From Epithemia pelagica (lineage: Eukaryota; Bacillariophyta; Bacillariophyceae; Surirellales; Surirellaceae): a stretch of 64,000 bases of DNA. The translations under genes were made by a program, and so were the position numbers. Shown in pieces: positions 33,246 to 44,585 of the stretch (the first letter of the stretch is position 1; every line of letters starts with the position of its first letter). The notes under the pieces were generated by a model. That model did not search any database, was not told the DNA's origin, and was given only the letters and a program-made list of their open reading frames with translations. Location: assembly GCA_946965045.2 (NCBI GenBank), contig OX337229.1, positions 3,658,001 through 3,722,000 on the forward strand, read 5' to 3'.

Positions 33246-36200
33246 TTACGAACGTTGACTGCGGGAAGAAGTTAACCGCTTGCGCAATGCACCGAAACTG
33301 CGCCCTGAACGGTTGGATCCCGTTCCTGTTGACGGGCTCACAGAAGGGACATTGTTTTCTCGATTTTCAATGCTGCTTTGGATCGAATTTGCATACTTCG
33401 TATTCGATGGGTCAACTTGATGGGGTGCCCCACCAGAGGACGACTCTCGATGATTACGCGAGCTGCTGGATCGATGCGTGGAAGCTCTACTGGATACAGA
33501 GCTGGGAGTTGCTTGGTCCATTCGACCTCCTTCGTTGGAAGAGAGGCTTCCGCCAGTAAAGAAGGGATGTTCAAGAACCTCACGCATTGACGGAATTCTC
33601 TGATCAGGGTCATGATGAAGTAGTTTTTTGAGAAGATCTTGCGCAACATCGTTCTCAGGAAAAGACTTCATCGCTTTGCGAACACTCTGCCCATCCCACA
33701 ACCCGATTTTACAAACCTCACTCGTGGTCATAGCACGCTTGCCTCGGCAAGCGTAAGGGGCGAGGGGCAAACCAGCGATTGCTTCATAGACTACAACACC
33801 ATACGCCCAAATATCATACGTAGCCTCTGCCTTGATTGATTTCACACTGGCAATCGTGCTTGAAGATCCAATAGGAGCTCTTCGCTTCTCGACAACAATT
33901 GACTCAGGAGGATGATAAAATCCACGGTTGGGTTCAGTTTCTGCGCCCATCGGAATCGCTCCTCCTACCCCAAGAAGTTTCCAGCGGCTTCCAAATTTAC
34001 CGATATTGTGCGTACCAAAATCACCGTGAATGATACCGTGTTCATGCATGTGGAGCAACGAAATGCCAATTCGTTTCAGCGCTTTTGCAGGGAATACTTT
34101 TCCTGATTTACGAAGGTCAAGCATAAGATTTTCTGCAGTTGTGTCAGCACCCTCCATAGTAATACAGTATCCGGGCTCAGCCATTGCCTCGGAATATGCT
34201 GCATGTTGGACAGTGTGATGGACGCTGATGATTGCTGGAACGTAATGCCGTGAAAGGTGGAAATCCTTACGAACCTTGAGCTCCCGTTCAACAACATCAG
34301 ATTTTGAGGTAAGTTTGGCGATGACTTGTTGACCCTTCTCCTTCCTAATGTGCCTCAACCTGTCTTCAATTGTTTGTTGCGATCTACTCGTCAAGGTCGA
34401 CCTGATACTATGTCGCGAAAGAGCTGAAACGTGCGACTGGTCATCGAAGTCCTCAATATAATCATTGTCGCCACCATCTTTCTTCTCCTCGTGGAGAACA
34501 GTGAATTGACCGGAATGTTGAGGCGGAGGGTCATATCGCAATGCATAAAATATCTGTGTATCACTGACGGGGTTGGTATATGCCGGTCTTTGGTTCACAA
34601 CCTCTAACGTATTAAACAGCCGAAGCATCACACGCATCTCATGCTTGCATACTGGGGTTGCAGACGCCAGAGCAATCCTGCCGTCGGGGCCTTCAACATG
34701 AGCCAATGCGAGTACTTGAGGCTGAGTACACGACTGCAACACCTTTGTCACAACTTGGTGGTATAAGTCTTCTGTGTTGGAAACAACATGATTCCAAGAG
34801 TAGTGGTGAGGAACAAGCTGAGCGCGGACTTTCTCCGAGAGATCAATGGGAAGGTCTCGTTTGAGCAAGCTATGGACAATGAAATGAGAATGTTCGTTTT
34901 CAGTTGCTACTTGTATCGGAAGCAAGCCGGTCTTCCGGTCAACAGAAGTAGCAAGCTCAGGGGCATGATTCAACAAACCCATTATGGTTCTGTCGTCTGC
35001 ATTGTGTTTGAAGGAAAGAAACAAAGGACTATGCCCTTCGCCGTTCAACACCCCTGCTCCCTCAGGATACTGCATCAGAACAGCATTGATGACTGCAGAC
35101 CGACATTGGCACTTAATCGCGATCGCAAGCGGTAGGTCTCCAAACATATCTGTTCGTGATACAGACCCTGTAAAGCATTGAAGCAGTGTCTTGACAACAA
35201 CTGGGTCAACAGCCTCACCGCAACGAAGCAACAAGTGCAGCGGCAGGTCACCATTTTCGTCCGTTCGCTTTGCCGATGCAAAATTTTCGGCCAATAGAGC
35301 AGTAATCACACCAATGGATGCATGATTGCTGCAGGCGATGTGGAGTGGAAGCCCACCGCCAGAATCTGCAGGGGGTCGGTACACCATTGTGTAAGCTCCT
35401 TCAGGAGACTTAGCAAGCAAGAACTTGATAGCATCTATTGCATCGTAGGTTGCAGCCACATGGATTGGGAGCCTTCCCATCTTGTCCGTCTCATTGATGC
35501 CCTCTTTGTATGCACTGTGAATAATCTCAAGAGCGGCCAAGTTATCGTGGGCAGAGGCATGGTGAATCGGCAAAGCCCCCATGTTGTCCCTATGGATCAA
35601 TGCTTTGGGATAGAGAACGAGAACCATGTCAACCAACAGTGTCCAAGCCCCATTATGTCTGGCAATCTTGTGTAAAACAAGTTCGCCTGTCTTGAGATCA
35701 GGGGTTTCCGCCAGTTCAGGATTTTTGTCTAAGATGCTCTCAACCATGGCCCAATTTTCATTTTGTATCTCTTGAACCAATGCACCCAAAGCAGATTCGT
35801 TTGTCGAAGGTACAAGTTCTCTGGACTCAACGATGTTTGAAACCGCAACATGTCGCGTCTTCTCTGGCGAAATAGAAGGGCGCGTTGGCACTGCCTCTTC
35901 ATGACGTTTCACCATTGCACTCACGATTTCGTTGCTTCGTCGAACCTTCGGCTCACGGTGAACAGGATGAGTGGGATCAACAGCCACAGTATCCGGGCTT
36001 GTGGAAGTGGTAGCTGACCTGTTTCGCCATGCAAATTGAATCAACGTTGCAGCATATTTACGAGTAATGAAGGCATCAGAAACGAACAACCTTGCTGTGG
36101 ATCCCCGCCACCATCGTTGAATTGTTTGCGCCGCAGCGATGAATCGAAGGTTGAACGAGATTCTCACGGCAAGTCGCATTCGGAACAAGCTCTGGATGAG

Positions 36201-39200
36201 GACAGCTGCATAGCGCATCAAATAAAATTTATCGCGACAAATCTTTCCTCTCACAACTTTCTGTATGGCTGCTGCGGCGCCGTGGAATCTTTCTGATCGC
36301 ATGGCCTCAATTCGGTCGAATGCTTCTCGCCGCAAAAAGACTTTAGTGCGTCCAAGTTGAAGGCCTGCAACAGCACATCTTGATGGGAAATCAAGTGCTA
36401 AGAATTCTTCTTCGGTTTCTGGGCGTCCCACGTCGTGATCTCGTCTTCTTTCTCGTAAAGCAACAGCAGGATCTTTCGTCCTCTTATGCTTACCGTCCGG
36501 AGTCATAACGGAACTCTCCACAACCAGATTAAACGGCGGTGCGTAAGGCCCAGAATGCAATTTTGGCTTTGTCGTATTCTTTGAACGAGCATGTTTCAAG
36601 AATGCGGCTGCGGCTGAGGATTGCCGCCCTGAATATTCAGCTTGAAGAAGTGCAAGCATTAACTGATGGTCCGCATACCATAGGTCAAAGGCAATCTTGG
36701 AAATGAGTCGTTTCAAGTCCGTAACTTGCTCCATATTATTTCTCGGCGAGAATGGAGGACTTTGAGGAGTGACATCAGTGCTGTCCCCTAGAATATGGTA
36801 CCGAGCAAGAAAAACGTCATGGGGATAACGCGTAGGATACCCAGCACGACTTACTCTGACGGCTTCTAGAACACCACCGCATCGGAGCTGGTCAACAACA
36901 TTCTTGGGTTCAAAGTAGTCTGGGACAAGCTCATCATTCGGTTTGAGGCAACGGATATAGTGTGGTACGGTCTTATCGATACGTGCGCGGAGCACACCCA
37001 ATTGACTTGAGAACTGAGAGCTCACGGACTTCGTTGCAACTGTTCCGCGTCCTGCACGATCTTCCGTACGAACAAAGCGTCGGATCTGGGCAATCAGCGA
37101 AAATTCAGCAGAATTGAGAAGCTCTGAAGACGCGGCTGGAAGCTGGTCTTTGTTCTTTTCAATCCATGAGTCTGTGTTATACTCAACATCACCGGCGTAG
37201 TGTTCAATACTAAAGAGATGATCCACGCGTTGCTTCGAGCTCGCTTTGAACCTGGCGTGTTTGTCACAACGTCCGTACAAGTAGCGTGTGTACTTCTCGT
37301 CTGTACTACGAGGCAGAATGCATTGTTCATCGAGCAAGGGCAAAATGCCTTCATGTTTCTTATCGATAAGGTCAAGCACATCTTGATTGTCTGGAAACGA
37401 AATGAATTTCCACATGATTCCCTCCTTTTCATACTCTTGTTGCTCTAGTTTGAACACGTACTTGTTGAATTGCTGCTGGAGAGCTTCGTTGGTAAAGTTA
37501 ATACAAAGCTGTTCAAAACCATTTGACCCGAATGTTTCGAAGCCAAAAATATCCAATACTCCAATTGAGGCAGTAGAATTCGGCGCATCGCCTTGATCAA
37601 TTCCAGCATTGACTTTTTCCACAATGAATTCGAAGGCAGCGCCGTAAATCGATTTAATGAACGCCTCGGCAGCTTTCGTCGCTTCCTCGACATTGAGAAC
37701 TTTGTGAACAACTTCATCACCTGCAAGGATCACTCTAGCAGTCAGTGCAGAAGCCAATCCTTCAAACCCGATTCCCAGGAGCTTTGCGCAGGACAACGAG
37801 GCCTCATCTTCGTTCAGAGTACATGATTCTCCATCCTTAGAAGGCGTGAAGGTCATGTTTCCTGCAAACAAAATTCCAGTTACGAGTCTCATCAAATCTT
37901 GTACTTCGTTCTCTGAAAAACCAATAGTAAGCTATGGAAGAAGCGAATTAGTTGGTTGGTAGAGTCAGAAGAGTACAAGACAAAGTGGCACTTACCATTG
38001 CCGAAAGCATATCATTGTGCTGGTTCGCATCATCTACACCATCTCGTCGATTGTATGTCCCACTCTGGTTCAGCAGCTTGAAATCTTTAACTCCCTTGCC
38101 CCGAAGTCCATAGGCACGACGTTCCGGGTCACTGCAACCAGCCAAAAATTGGTAAAACACGTGGTAGTTTCTTTCGCCGGTTCCGATATGGATAAGACGA
38201 ACTTTTTCCAGTAGGTAGGTCTCAATCTGTGCCCCCGACAACTTTCCTTGACGCGTAAACCGTATATCGATATACTTCCCGAAACGAGAAGAGTTGTCAT
38301 TCCGAAGGGTCCGAGCATTGCCAAATGCTTCTAAAATCGGGTTACTTTGTAAAACTTGTTGCTCGGTGCTCACGTGAGAAACTCTGGGAGATGAGGCATG
38401 TCGCTCCATTGTTACGCGCTCAATCTCTGCACGTCGTTTCGAAAGCATAGCAAAATAGTTAAGCACGATTTTGGTCGTTACTGTTTTTCCAGCCCCACTT
38501 TCACCTGAAACTAAAATGCTCTGGTCTGTGGGCGACTCTCGCTGGGTAACTGCAATTGCGCTGTCACCCCTGCGCATGCTTTTTGGGTTTTTCACCAGAT
38601 CGCTGTTTTCCATGCCCCTCATCATTGCACGGTATGCATCATCAGCCGCTTGGTAAACATGCGGTGGCAATCGTCGATGTTGCTGAGGCATTCGATGACC
38701 TCTCGCGCGTCTGTTCTTAAAAGGTGTAGTAAAAGACGTCGTTGTTGCTGCACTTGTCTCTTCTCCTTGAGTGCAATATTTCTCCATCATGTCACTTCCA
38801 TATATCTCCATTCGTTTGAAAGGATTAACGGCAATGAGAATAGGTCCAGTTGCTGTATAAATAATGTTGGCGTCATATCGGAGTCGGAGCGCATGAAGAA
38901 TTGCTGGCTCATGAAGATGAGTGAGTCCAATAAGGTCGTCAACACCGCCAACAATACCAGACTCTGAATGAGTACTTGGGCTCGCAATTACACCTGCTTC
39001 AGGGTCTTCCCCTTGTAGATGAAAAGAGTTCGGTAGGTTTCTCAACTTAACATCGTCATGATCAGCTGTCTTTAATTGTTCGGGATCAACAGTTACGACG
39101 ACTTCAAATTCTTCTTCCTCTGAGAAGTATCCTGGGCTTGTCTTGCCTTTCGATGATGGAGGTGGAAGGGTTTTCTCGATGTTGCGATCGTCATTGAGGG

Positions 39201-39318
39201 TAAGGTTGATCAGCTCCACCCCAGAGACAACAATCGATTCCTTTTTCGTAATCACTGCAGGAACCCATCCCCAGTGCGAGTCATCCTTACGGAGCCACAC
39301 GTGCGCACCCAGCTCCAT
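33246..39318 (-). CDS. Myosin heavy chain with IQ motifs, ankyrin repeats and a C-terminal kinase-like domain
   Basis: Two exons, 39318..37996 and 37931..33246, joined in phase 0 (donor GTAAGT, acceptor CCATAG), give 2,002 residues. The N-terminal SH3-like segment (AHVWLRKDDSHWGWVPAVI) leads into a full motor: P-loop GESGAGKT (272-279), switch I NDNSSRFGKYIDI and switch II DIFGFE (about 568-573), then the converter with GGVLEAVRVSRAGYPTRYP. Three or four IQ motifs follow at about 990-1080 (AAIQKVVRGKICRDKFYLMR). A block of six to eight ankyrin-type repeats spans about 1185-1470 (GALPIHHASAHDNLAALEII). The C-terminal 300 residues resemble a protein kinase (HGIIHGDFGTHNIGKFG near 1741, HPPESIV, YDIWAYGVVVYEAIAG, HHDPDQRIPSMREVLEHPFF). 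The catalytic-loop Asp is present as HGD, but the DFG segment reads LLGVGG, so it is probably a pseudokinase. No coiled coil is evident, so the motor is likely monomeric. Confidence 0.92.
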
Positions 39319-40320
39319 CGTTCGGGAGACGTTGTTTCAGACTTCAGACTCCTCCGAATAGAAAATTTTTGTAACCGAGGTTCTACCCAAAGTTGTTTGA
39401 TGTCTGCTCTGCAAAACCTGCAATGCTCTCCTTTTGGGACAAAATTGAGGTCCCAAGTGCCAAAACCATATATGGTGAAGGAATAACGCCGGAATCTATC
39501 GTGAACGGGACAAACAAGAAGCGCGAGACCGTCACGCGCGCTTTTATAAACTATGGACATGTATACTGATTAAATGTTTGTTCAAGAGTCTACCTGTCAC
39601 GCTGCGCGACTCACAAATCTACTTGGGGCTTGACACAAAGAAACTCGGTCTGGAATACACGCGGGATAGCATGACCTCAACTCCCAATAGGTACCTCTAG
39701 CTCCATAGCAACAAGGAATTTCAATATCCATCCCTCGTTCGAAAGAACAAACAAAACCATCCACAACCTTTCAGAAGATTTGTCAATGAGCCTGGCATAG
39801 TTGCGGTTTAAGTGCCTCCTGCGAATGAGTTGGTGTGGTGATTGATTGATGTGAGCTAGAGGACGTGATGATTGATTGGGTTTGCAAGTCACGGGAAGTA
39901 GAGCACATGGCCAGTCATGTCATGACTCATGACTCGTGAGCTCACAAAACTTTGTAGGAGTATAATACTATTCCCTCAACGGAAACCAAGTCTAAAGAAA
40001 GCGCACCAACCAAGACCATGCGCCATTGTTGGATGGTCGACATGCTCTTCGACTTAGCTCCAAAGAGCCAATGTCCCCTTTTTGTGTTTGGAAAACACGG
40101 GTCCCTGCAGTCGCGGAACAAATGGGCAAAAGACTACCATTGGTAAATTGTAACAGACTCTTAACACTATAACACCACTGTTAGCGGCACAAAACTAAAG
40201 CACAATTCGAGTTGGCAAGAAGATGCAATAAGCAATAAAAGTGGAAGTATCATAGGTGCTGATGAGTCAGCTGTATGCAATTGAGATGTTGGGGGTAATA
40301 GTTTTAGGACTGATTGGTCG
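39319..40320. other. Intergenic region (1 kb) between myosin and CbbY-like genes
   Basis: This holds the myosin 5' flank and the 3' flank of the HAD phosphatase gene. Small open frames occur on both strands, but none is convincing. There is no repeat beyond short CATGACTCATGACTC-type tracts near 39915. Confidence 0.5.
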
Positions 40321-41276
40321 TCAATTGAGCAATTGCTCCAGAGTTTCAAGCGAAACCCCAGTGAGTGGATCATCCCCTAACTCGTCCACGACGAGATCCG
40401 CTCCGCTAAAGTCTTCTCCTGCAGTGTAAGAGCTTTTAGTGACAATACACTTAATCCTGGCAGCCATTGCAGCTCCAAGGCCAATTGCGCTGTCTTCAAC
40501 AATGACGCATCGAGCTTTATCGAGGCCCATGGTTTCAACAGCCAGATTATAGACATCTGGTGCAGGTTTCTTCTTTGAAACCATGTCTCCTGCAAATATC
40601 TGAAAATTGGACGCTCGATCTCCTCCCATAAGTGTATTGACAAGGTTTCTTACTGCCTTTTCGTTGCTTGTCGAACAAACAGCCAATTTGAGACCAGAAT
40701 TGATGGCATCGTCGATAACTCTCAACACCCCATGGCGCAGGGGAATTTGCTGTTGATTTATCAGATCCATGAATATGTCCGTCTTACGCAAATGCAGCTC
40801 CTTGACTTTCTCTTGTCTAATATCTACCGGGATAGCTGATGGCCATCCAACCTCGTTCCAGTGCGCGGTCATTCTTTCCTTTCCCCCGCCAACTTCCAGT
40901 AGCTTTCCGTATCGTTCCACTTCCCATATTGTGTCAAGACCATTTTCAGCAAAAGCTTGGTTGAAAGCCGGTCGATGGCCGTCTCGCTCGGTCTGAGAAT
41001 ACATTTATGAGGGAAAATCAAAGAAGTATTGGCAAACGCTTACATCGTACACAGTTGGCCAGAATCGGTCACAACAGGACTTACATCCGCCAGAACACCA
41101 TCCATGTCCCACAGAATTGCTTCAAGTTTCTCATGTAATACTGACATTGACCGGGATGTACTGACGCAATGGCGGAGGGAGCTTGTTGCCTTTGGTATGA
41201 AAGCTGAGCTTTCCGTGATCACAGAACAGAAAAGCACAAAAGTTGCGAGCCGAATAAAGGCAATCCAGTCGATCAT
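40321..41276 (-). CDS. Plastid CbbY-like HAD phosphatase (probable xylulose-1,5-bisphosphate phosphatase)
   Basis: Two exons, 41276..41085 and 40992..40321, joined in phase 0, give 287 residues. The start is ATG 41276. The presequence MIDWIAFIRLATFVLFCSVI followed by TESSA-FIP has the ASAFAP form, so plastid import is inferred. HAD motif I is WDMDGVLAD (about 56-64), and the junction reads ADTERDGHRPAFNQAF, the CbbY-type signature in which Glu and His bind substrate. Motif III/IV appears as KKKPAPDVYNLAVE and VIVEDSAIGLGAAMAA. Family knowledge: CbbY enzymes hydrolyse xylulose-1,5-bisphosphate, a misfire inhibitor of Rubisco, after removal by Rubisco activase. Another sugar-phosphate phosphatase of the same subfamily is the alternative. 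Confidence 0.85.
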
Positions 41277-41512
41277 CTTTAGCAACAAAACCACGAGGCA
41301 AAGACGAGGGAAGCAGCTTTTATGATCAGAAGAAGGTCTGATGTGTTTTGTTGGCGCTCTCTATCGGATATGTCATGACTTATTTCCGCGACCACATGTT
41401 TTAAGGAAAAAGTTTGGATATTGTTCGGCCTCTTGAAGACTCATGAGAGAGTAAGGCAGAATGGTCGTAACCTTGTCTGAATCTACATGATTGTCTTTGC
41501 GTTCCGGACAGA
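41277..41512. promoter_or_regulatory. Bidirectional promoter region between two HAD phosphatase genes
   Basis: These 236 bp separate the start codons of the CbbY-like gene (-) and the nucleotidase-like gene (+). No named motif is recognised. The arrangement would allow coordinated expression of two HAD hydrolases that both carry plastid-like presequences. Confidence 0.5.
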
Positions 41513-43540
41513 ATGACATATTCCCCTTTATTTTTGACCATCCCAACGCTGTGTTGTCTGATTTCAGTCAAGGCTTTTTCCGCCGGGAAGGTATGGAGAG
41601 ATCCAGTAAGCCGACCGCGTTCAACGAATCTCCAATTCTCATCGTCTTTGAATCCAACAACTACCTCCTATGAGAAAAATGAGAAAGAAGAAGGAAATGA
41701 GGATTTTGAGGACTTATTGAAACTACCACGTCATCCCAATAAATCCGTTAACCAAATCCTCGAGGAAACTGAAAGTGTTGTTGAAGCAATGTACAAGTTC
41801 TCGAAGGAGAAAAATGAGGGAAAGTCGATTGAAGATGCAAAAGAGGACGGGCGCTTGCACGAAAAAGTGTATGCGAACAATTACGTCGATCTTGGTAAGG
41901 TCGACACCATCGGATTCGACTTTGATTATACGCTGGTCACCTACACCGAAGAACTACTGGAGTTAATTTATGACATGGCATTGAAACGGCTTGTGAACGA
42001 CAAGCAGTACCCTACTGAAATGGTAAGCCATTCTCATGCTTCGAATCTTCAGCTATTCATACGAGAAATGTGCCTTCTCACCTTGCTCTTCAGCTTAACG
42101 TTGCAGCTCTTCATTTCGATCCACAGTTCAGGTATGTACATACCCTGCATAAATCCCTGTATTGTAGTCATACCTTACTGACTTCTTCCCGAACTATGAT
42201 GTTTATACTTCAGCATCAGAGGCTTGGCGGTGGATACTAAGACAGGATGGATTTGTCATTTATCTTATACGCACAAAGTTGCCGTTGCATGGGAAGGTCG
42301 CGAGAAAGTACCAACCCCTCGGATATACGCAGAGTATCGAGGGAAGCGCGGAATGACCCCTTCGGAACGAAAGAAACGACTCAAACCCTTGAATGATCTT
42401 TTCAGCATGTCGGAATGTTGCCTGATTGCTGATACAATACAGTTTTTTAAGGATCGGAGCATCCCTTATCATGGTCAAAATGTCGTAACGGATGTGCTCG
42501 CAGCGATTCGAGAGACCCATATTTCCGGGGATTTTCATCGCTTGGTTGCGGACAACCCAGGTATGTTGAGTCGCCTTCCATTCTCATAATGTCTATGGCT
42601 TCGTTTCTGACATGCGAAAGAACGGTATTTTGAGCCTACCCCTCATCTCCAACAAGTTGTACAGAAATTCAAGGATGCCGGGAAGAGATTGATCTTTGTA
42701 AGTAATTCTCCTTTCTGGTATGTAGACTCTGGGATGCGTCACATATTCGGAAATGAATGGAGAATGGATTGGGATGCCATCATCACATCAGCTGGTAAAC
42801 CGAATTTCTACACCGATGATTCTCGTCCATTTAGGGAAATATGTCAGGAAACAAGACGGCCGCTCTTTCGCGCAGTTGAACGATTTGACAAGGGGCGCGT
42901 CTATACAGGTGGATGCATCCAGGAGCTCACTAGGTTGATCGACTGGAGTGAAAAACGTAGTGCTAATGGTGTTCCAGAGCGAGATTTGTTTGGAATTAAA
43001 ACCGGCGCTGTTGATGTTGCGACTGCCAATGTGTTGTATATTGGAGACTCACTGTTTGCCGATCTGGTAGATGCCAAACGAGAATTCTCATGGACAACTG
43101 CGGCTGTCACTCCCGAAGTTGGTTACGAACTGGAAATACAAGGCCGCACAGATTTCACGTTGGCGCAGAGAGTCGTTGACTTGCTACTGAGTGCATTGCG
43201 CAAAGTTCAGGAAGAGATGGGATGTTCAATGCGTACAGAACAAGATACGGAAACTTTGGATGCTATAGAGAAATTGGTTTCAAAATGGCGCGACCGTGAA
43301 ACAAGAGTTTTGGGTAATCCATTTGGGAGCGTTTTCAGAGCACGCTATCAGCCATCTTTGTTTGCTCACTCTTTGCGCAGATATTGCGATCTTTATATGC
43401 CAAGCGTCAGCAGTTTGCGCAATTATTCGCCACAACATCGTTTCTACCCAGAGCAACACCATCGACTTCTTTCTCATGAAATCAAGAACGCACCTGCAGA
43501 TTGTTGGGGCATGGACGAAGTTATGGAGTGTGGCCTTTAG
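41513..43540 (+). CDS. HAD-type 5'-nucleotidase family protein (cN-II/NT5DC-like), probably plastid-targeted
   Basis: Four exons, 41513..42022, 42094..42131, 42214..42560 and 42621..43540, give 604 residues. Exon 2 is only 38 nt. Phases 0, 2 and 1 all match, restoring LNVAALHFDPQFSIRGLAVD and DNPERYFEPTPHLQQVVQKF. The N-terminus MTYSPLFLTIPTLCCLISVK-AF looks like a signal peptide with a Phe-containing plastid cleavage site. HAD motif I is GFDFDYTLV (Asp 136 and 138), motif II FVSNSPF and motif IV IGDSLFADLVDAKR, with GWxTxAVxPE-like FSWTTAAVTPEVGYELEIQ after it. This is the NT5DC2/3 and cytosolic purine 5'-nucleotidase architecture. These enzymes dephosphorylate nucleoside monophosphates such as IMP and GMP; the substrate of the NT5DC branch is uncertain. 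Confidence 0.85.
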
Positions 43541-44316
43541 ATGGTATGATGAAAGGGACCGCTAAACGCTAAAGACGTCCACCAGAAGTACTACATGAGG
43601 AGAAAGGAGCAGGCCACCTGGCAGCAGTCTTTCTCCATCCACTCATTGAAAATGCACCTTTTTTCAATCTTACACAAATTTGACACTCGGATTCGTCACA
43701 AACAAACAGCATTTGCTCTACGCTCGAATTTTAGGTGAAGGTCTTGCCTGTAGACGATAGCACTGAAAACTGTAAAACCCAGAACGCGGCATGGAAAACA
43801 GAGTCAGACCGGGTCGATCACCACCATCACGATGAAACAAAAACTCTATCCTCAGAAGGTTACCAAAAATTGAGTTCTCCTCATATGATCAGACAGGGAT
43901 AACTAATATGATCGTCCTTGGACATTATTCGCATTGACACACGTTGGAAGAACTTACTTCTCTTCATACTTGCCCCGAGCTTGCGAGATCATAAACCGTC
44001 TTGGGGTTTTCACTATCAGCTTCGAAACACTGAAAACGAGGTGGACGGTCAACGAATATCATTCCAACACCATTAATCAGTGATGTCTCCATGTAGTTGG
44101 GAGCATTGTCTCCATCTTTCGCTCTGGTATATCTTCTTACCCTTCAAAGTATATCTTGTTCCTTGTTCCATCTCGCGTTGCGGAATTGTGTGGACGCGAC
44201 GACAGTCAGTGAATCAATGCGCGCCGGTCGGACATGCAGTAACTAATACTTGAACAAACGAATCAAAATCATCTGTACTAATGTTGGTATAGTATAGTAC
44301 CGTCTGCTAACAAAGA
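43541..44316. other. Intergenic region (776 bp) between the nucleotidase gene and the DIRS element
   Basis: This is the 3' flank of the nucleotidase gene followed by unremarkable sequence up to the left end of the retroelement. No gene or repeat was recognised. Confidence 0.5.
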
Positions 44317-44565
44317 GGTGTCTGTACTGGGTGGAGTGACGTGGCCGATGCTGGCCAGACTCCGCGACCGACAACAGAGGTGCGACTGCTCCGCCTCCTC
44401 GACGCGAGGCGAGCATCCGATTTGATTCCCACAATCGGAAGTTTTAGGATGACCCTGATGCAGAGTCGTTGGAGCGTGAGAAGAGCTCACTCTTCTTGGG
44501 TTCAGCATCTTTGCAACGACTACGAGACGAGTTCGAGATCGCAACGATTCTAGTTAGCTAATCTT
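44317..44565 (+). repeat. DIRS element left repeat A1
   Basis: 249 bp beginning GGTGTCTGTACTGGGTGG and ending TTAGCTAATCTT, identical by eye to 51983-52231. It is GC-rich in its centre and lies directly upstream of the Gag-like ORF, so it probably contains the promoter and leader. Confidence 0.95.
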
Positions 44566-44585
44566 CTGAGTTTACCTTGTTCATC

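Noticed and set aside
44341-44553. 70-residue ORF on the + strand, identical to one at 52007-52219
   Set aside because: Both lie inside the A repeats of the DIRS element. The identity reflects the repeat, not a duplicated gene.
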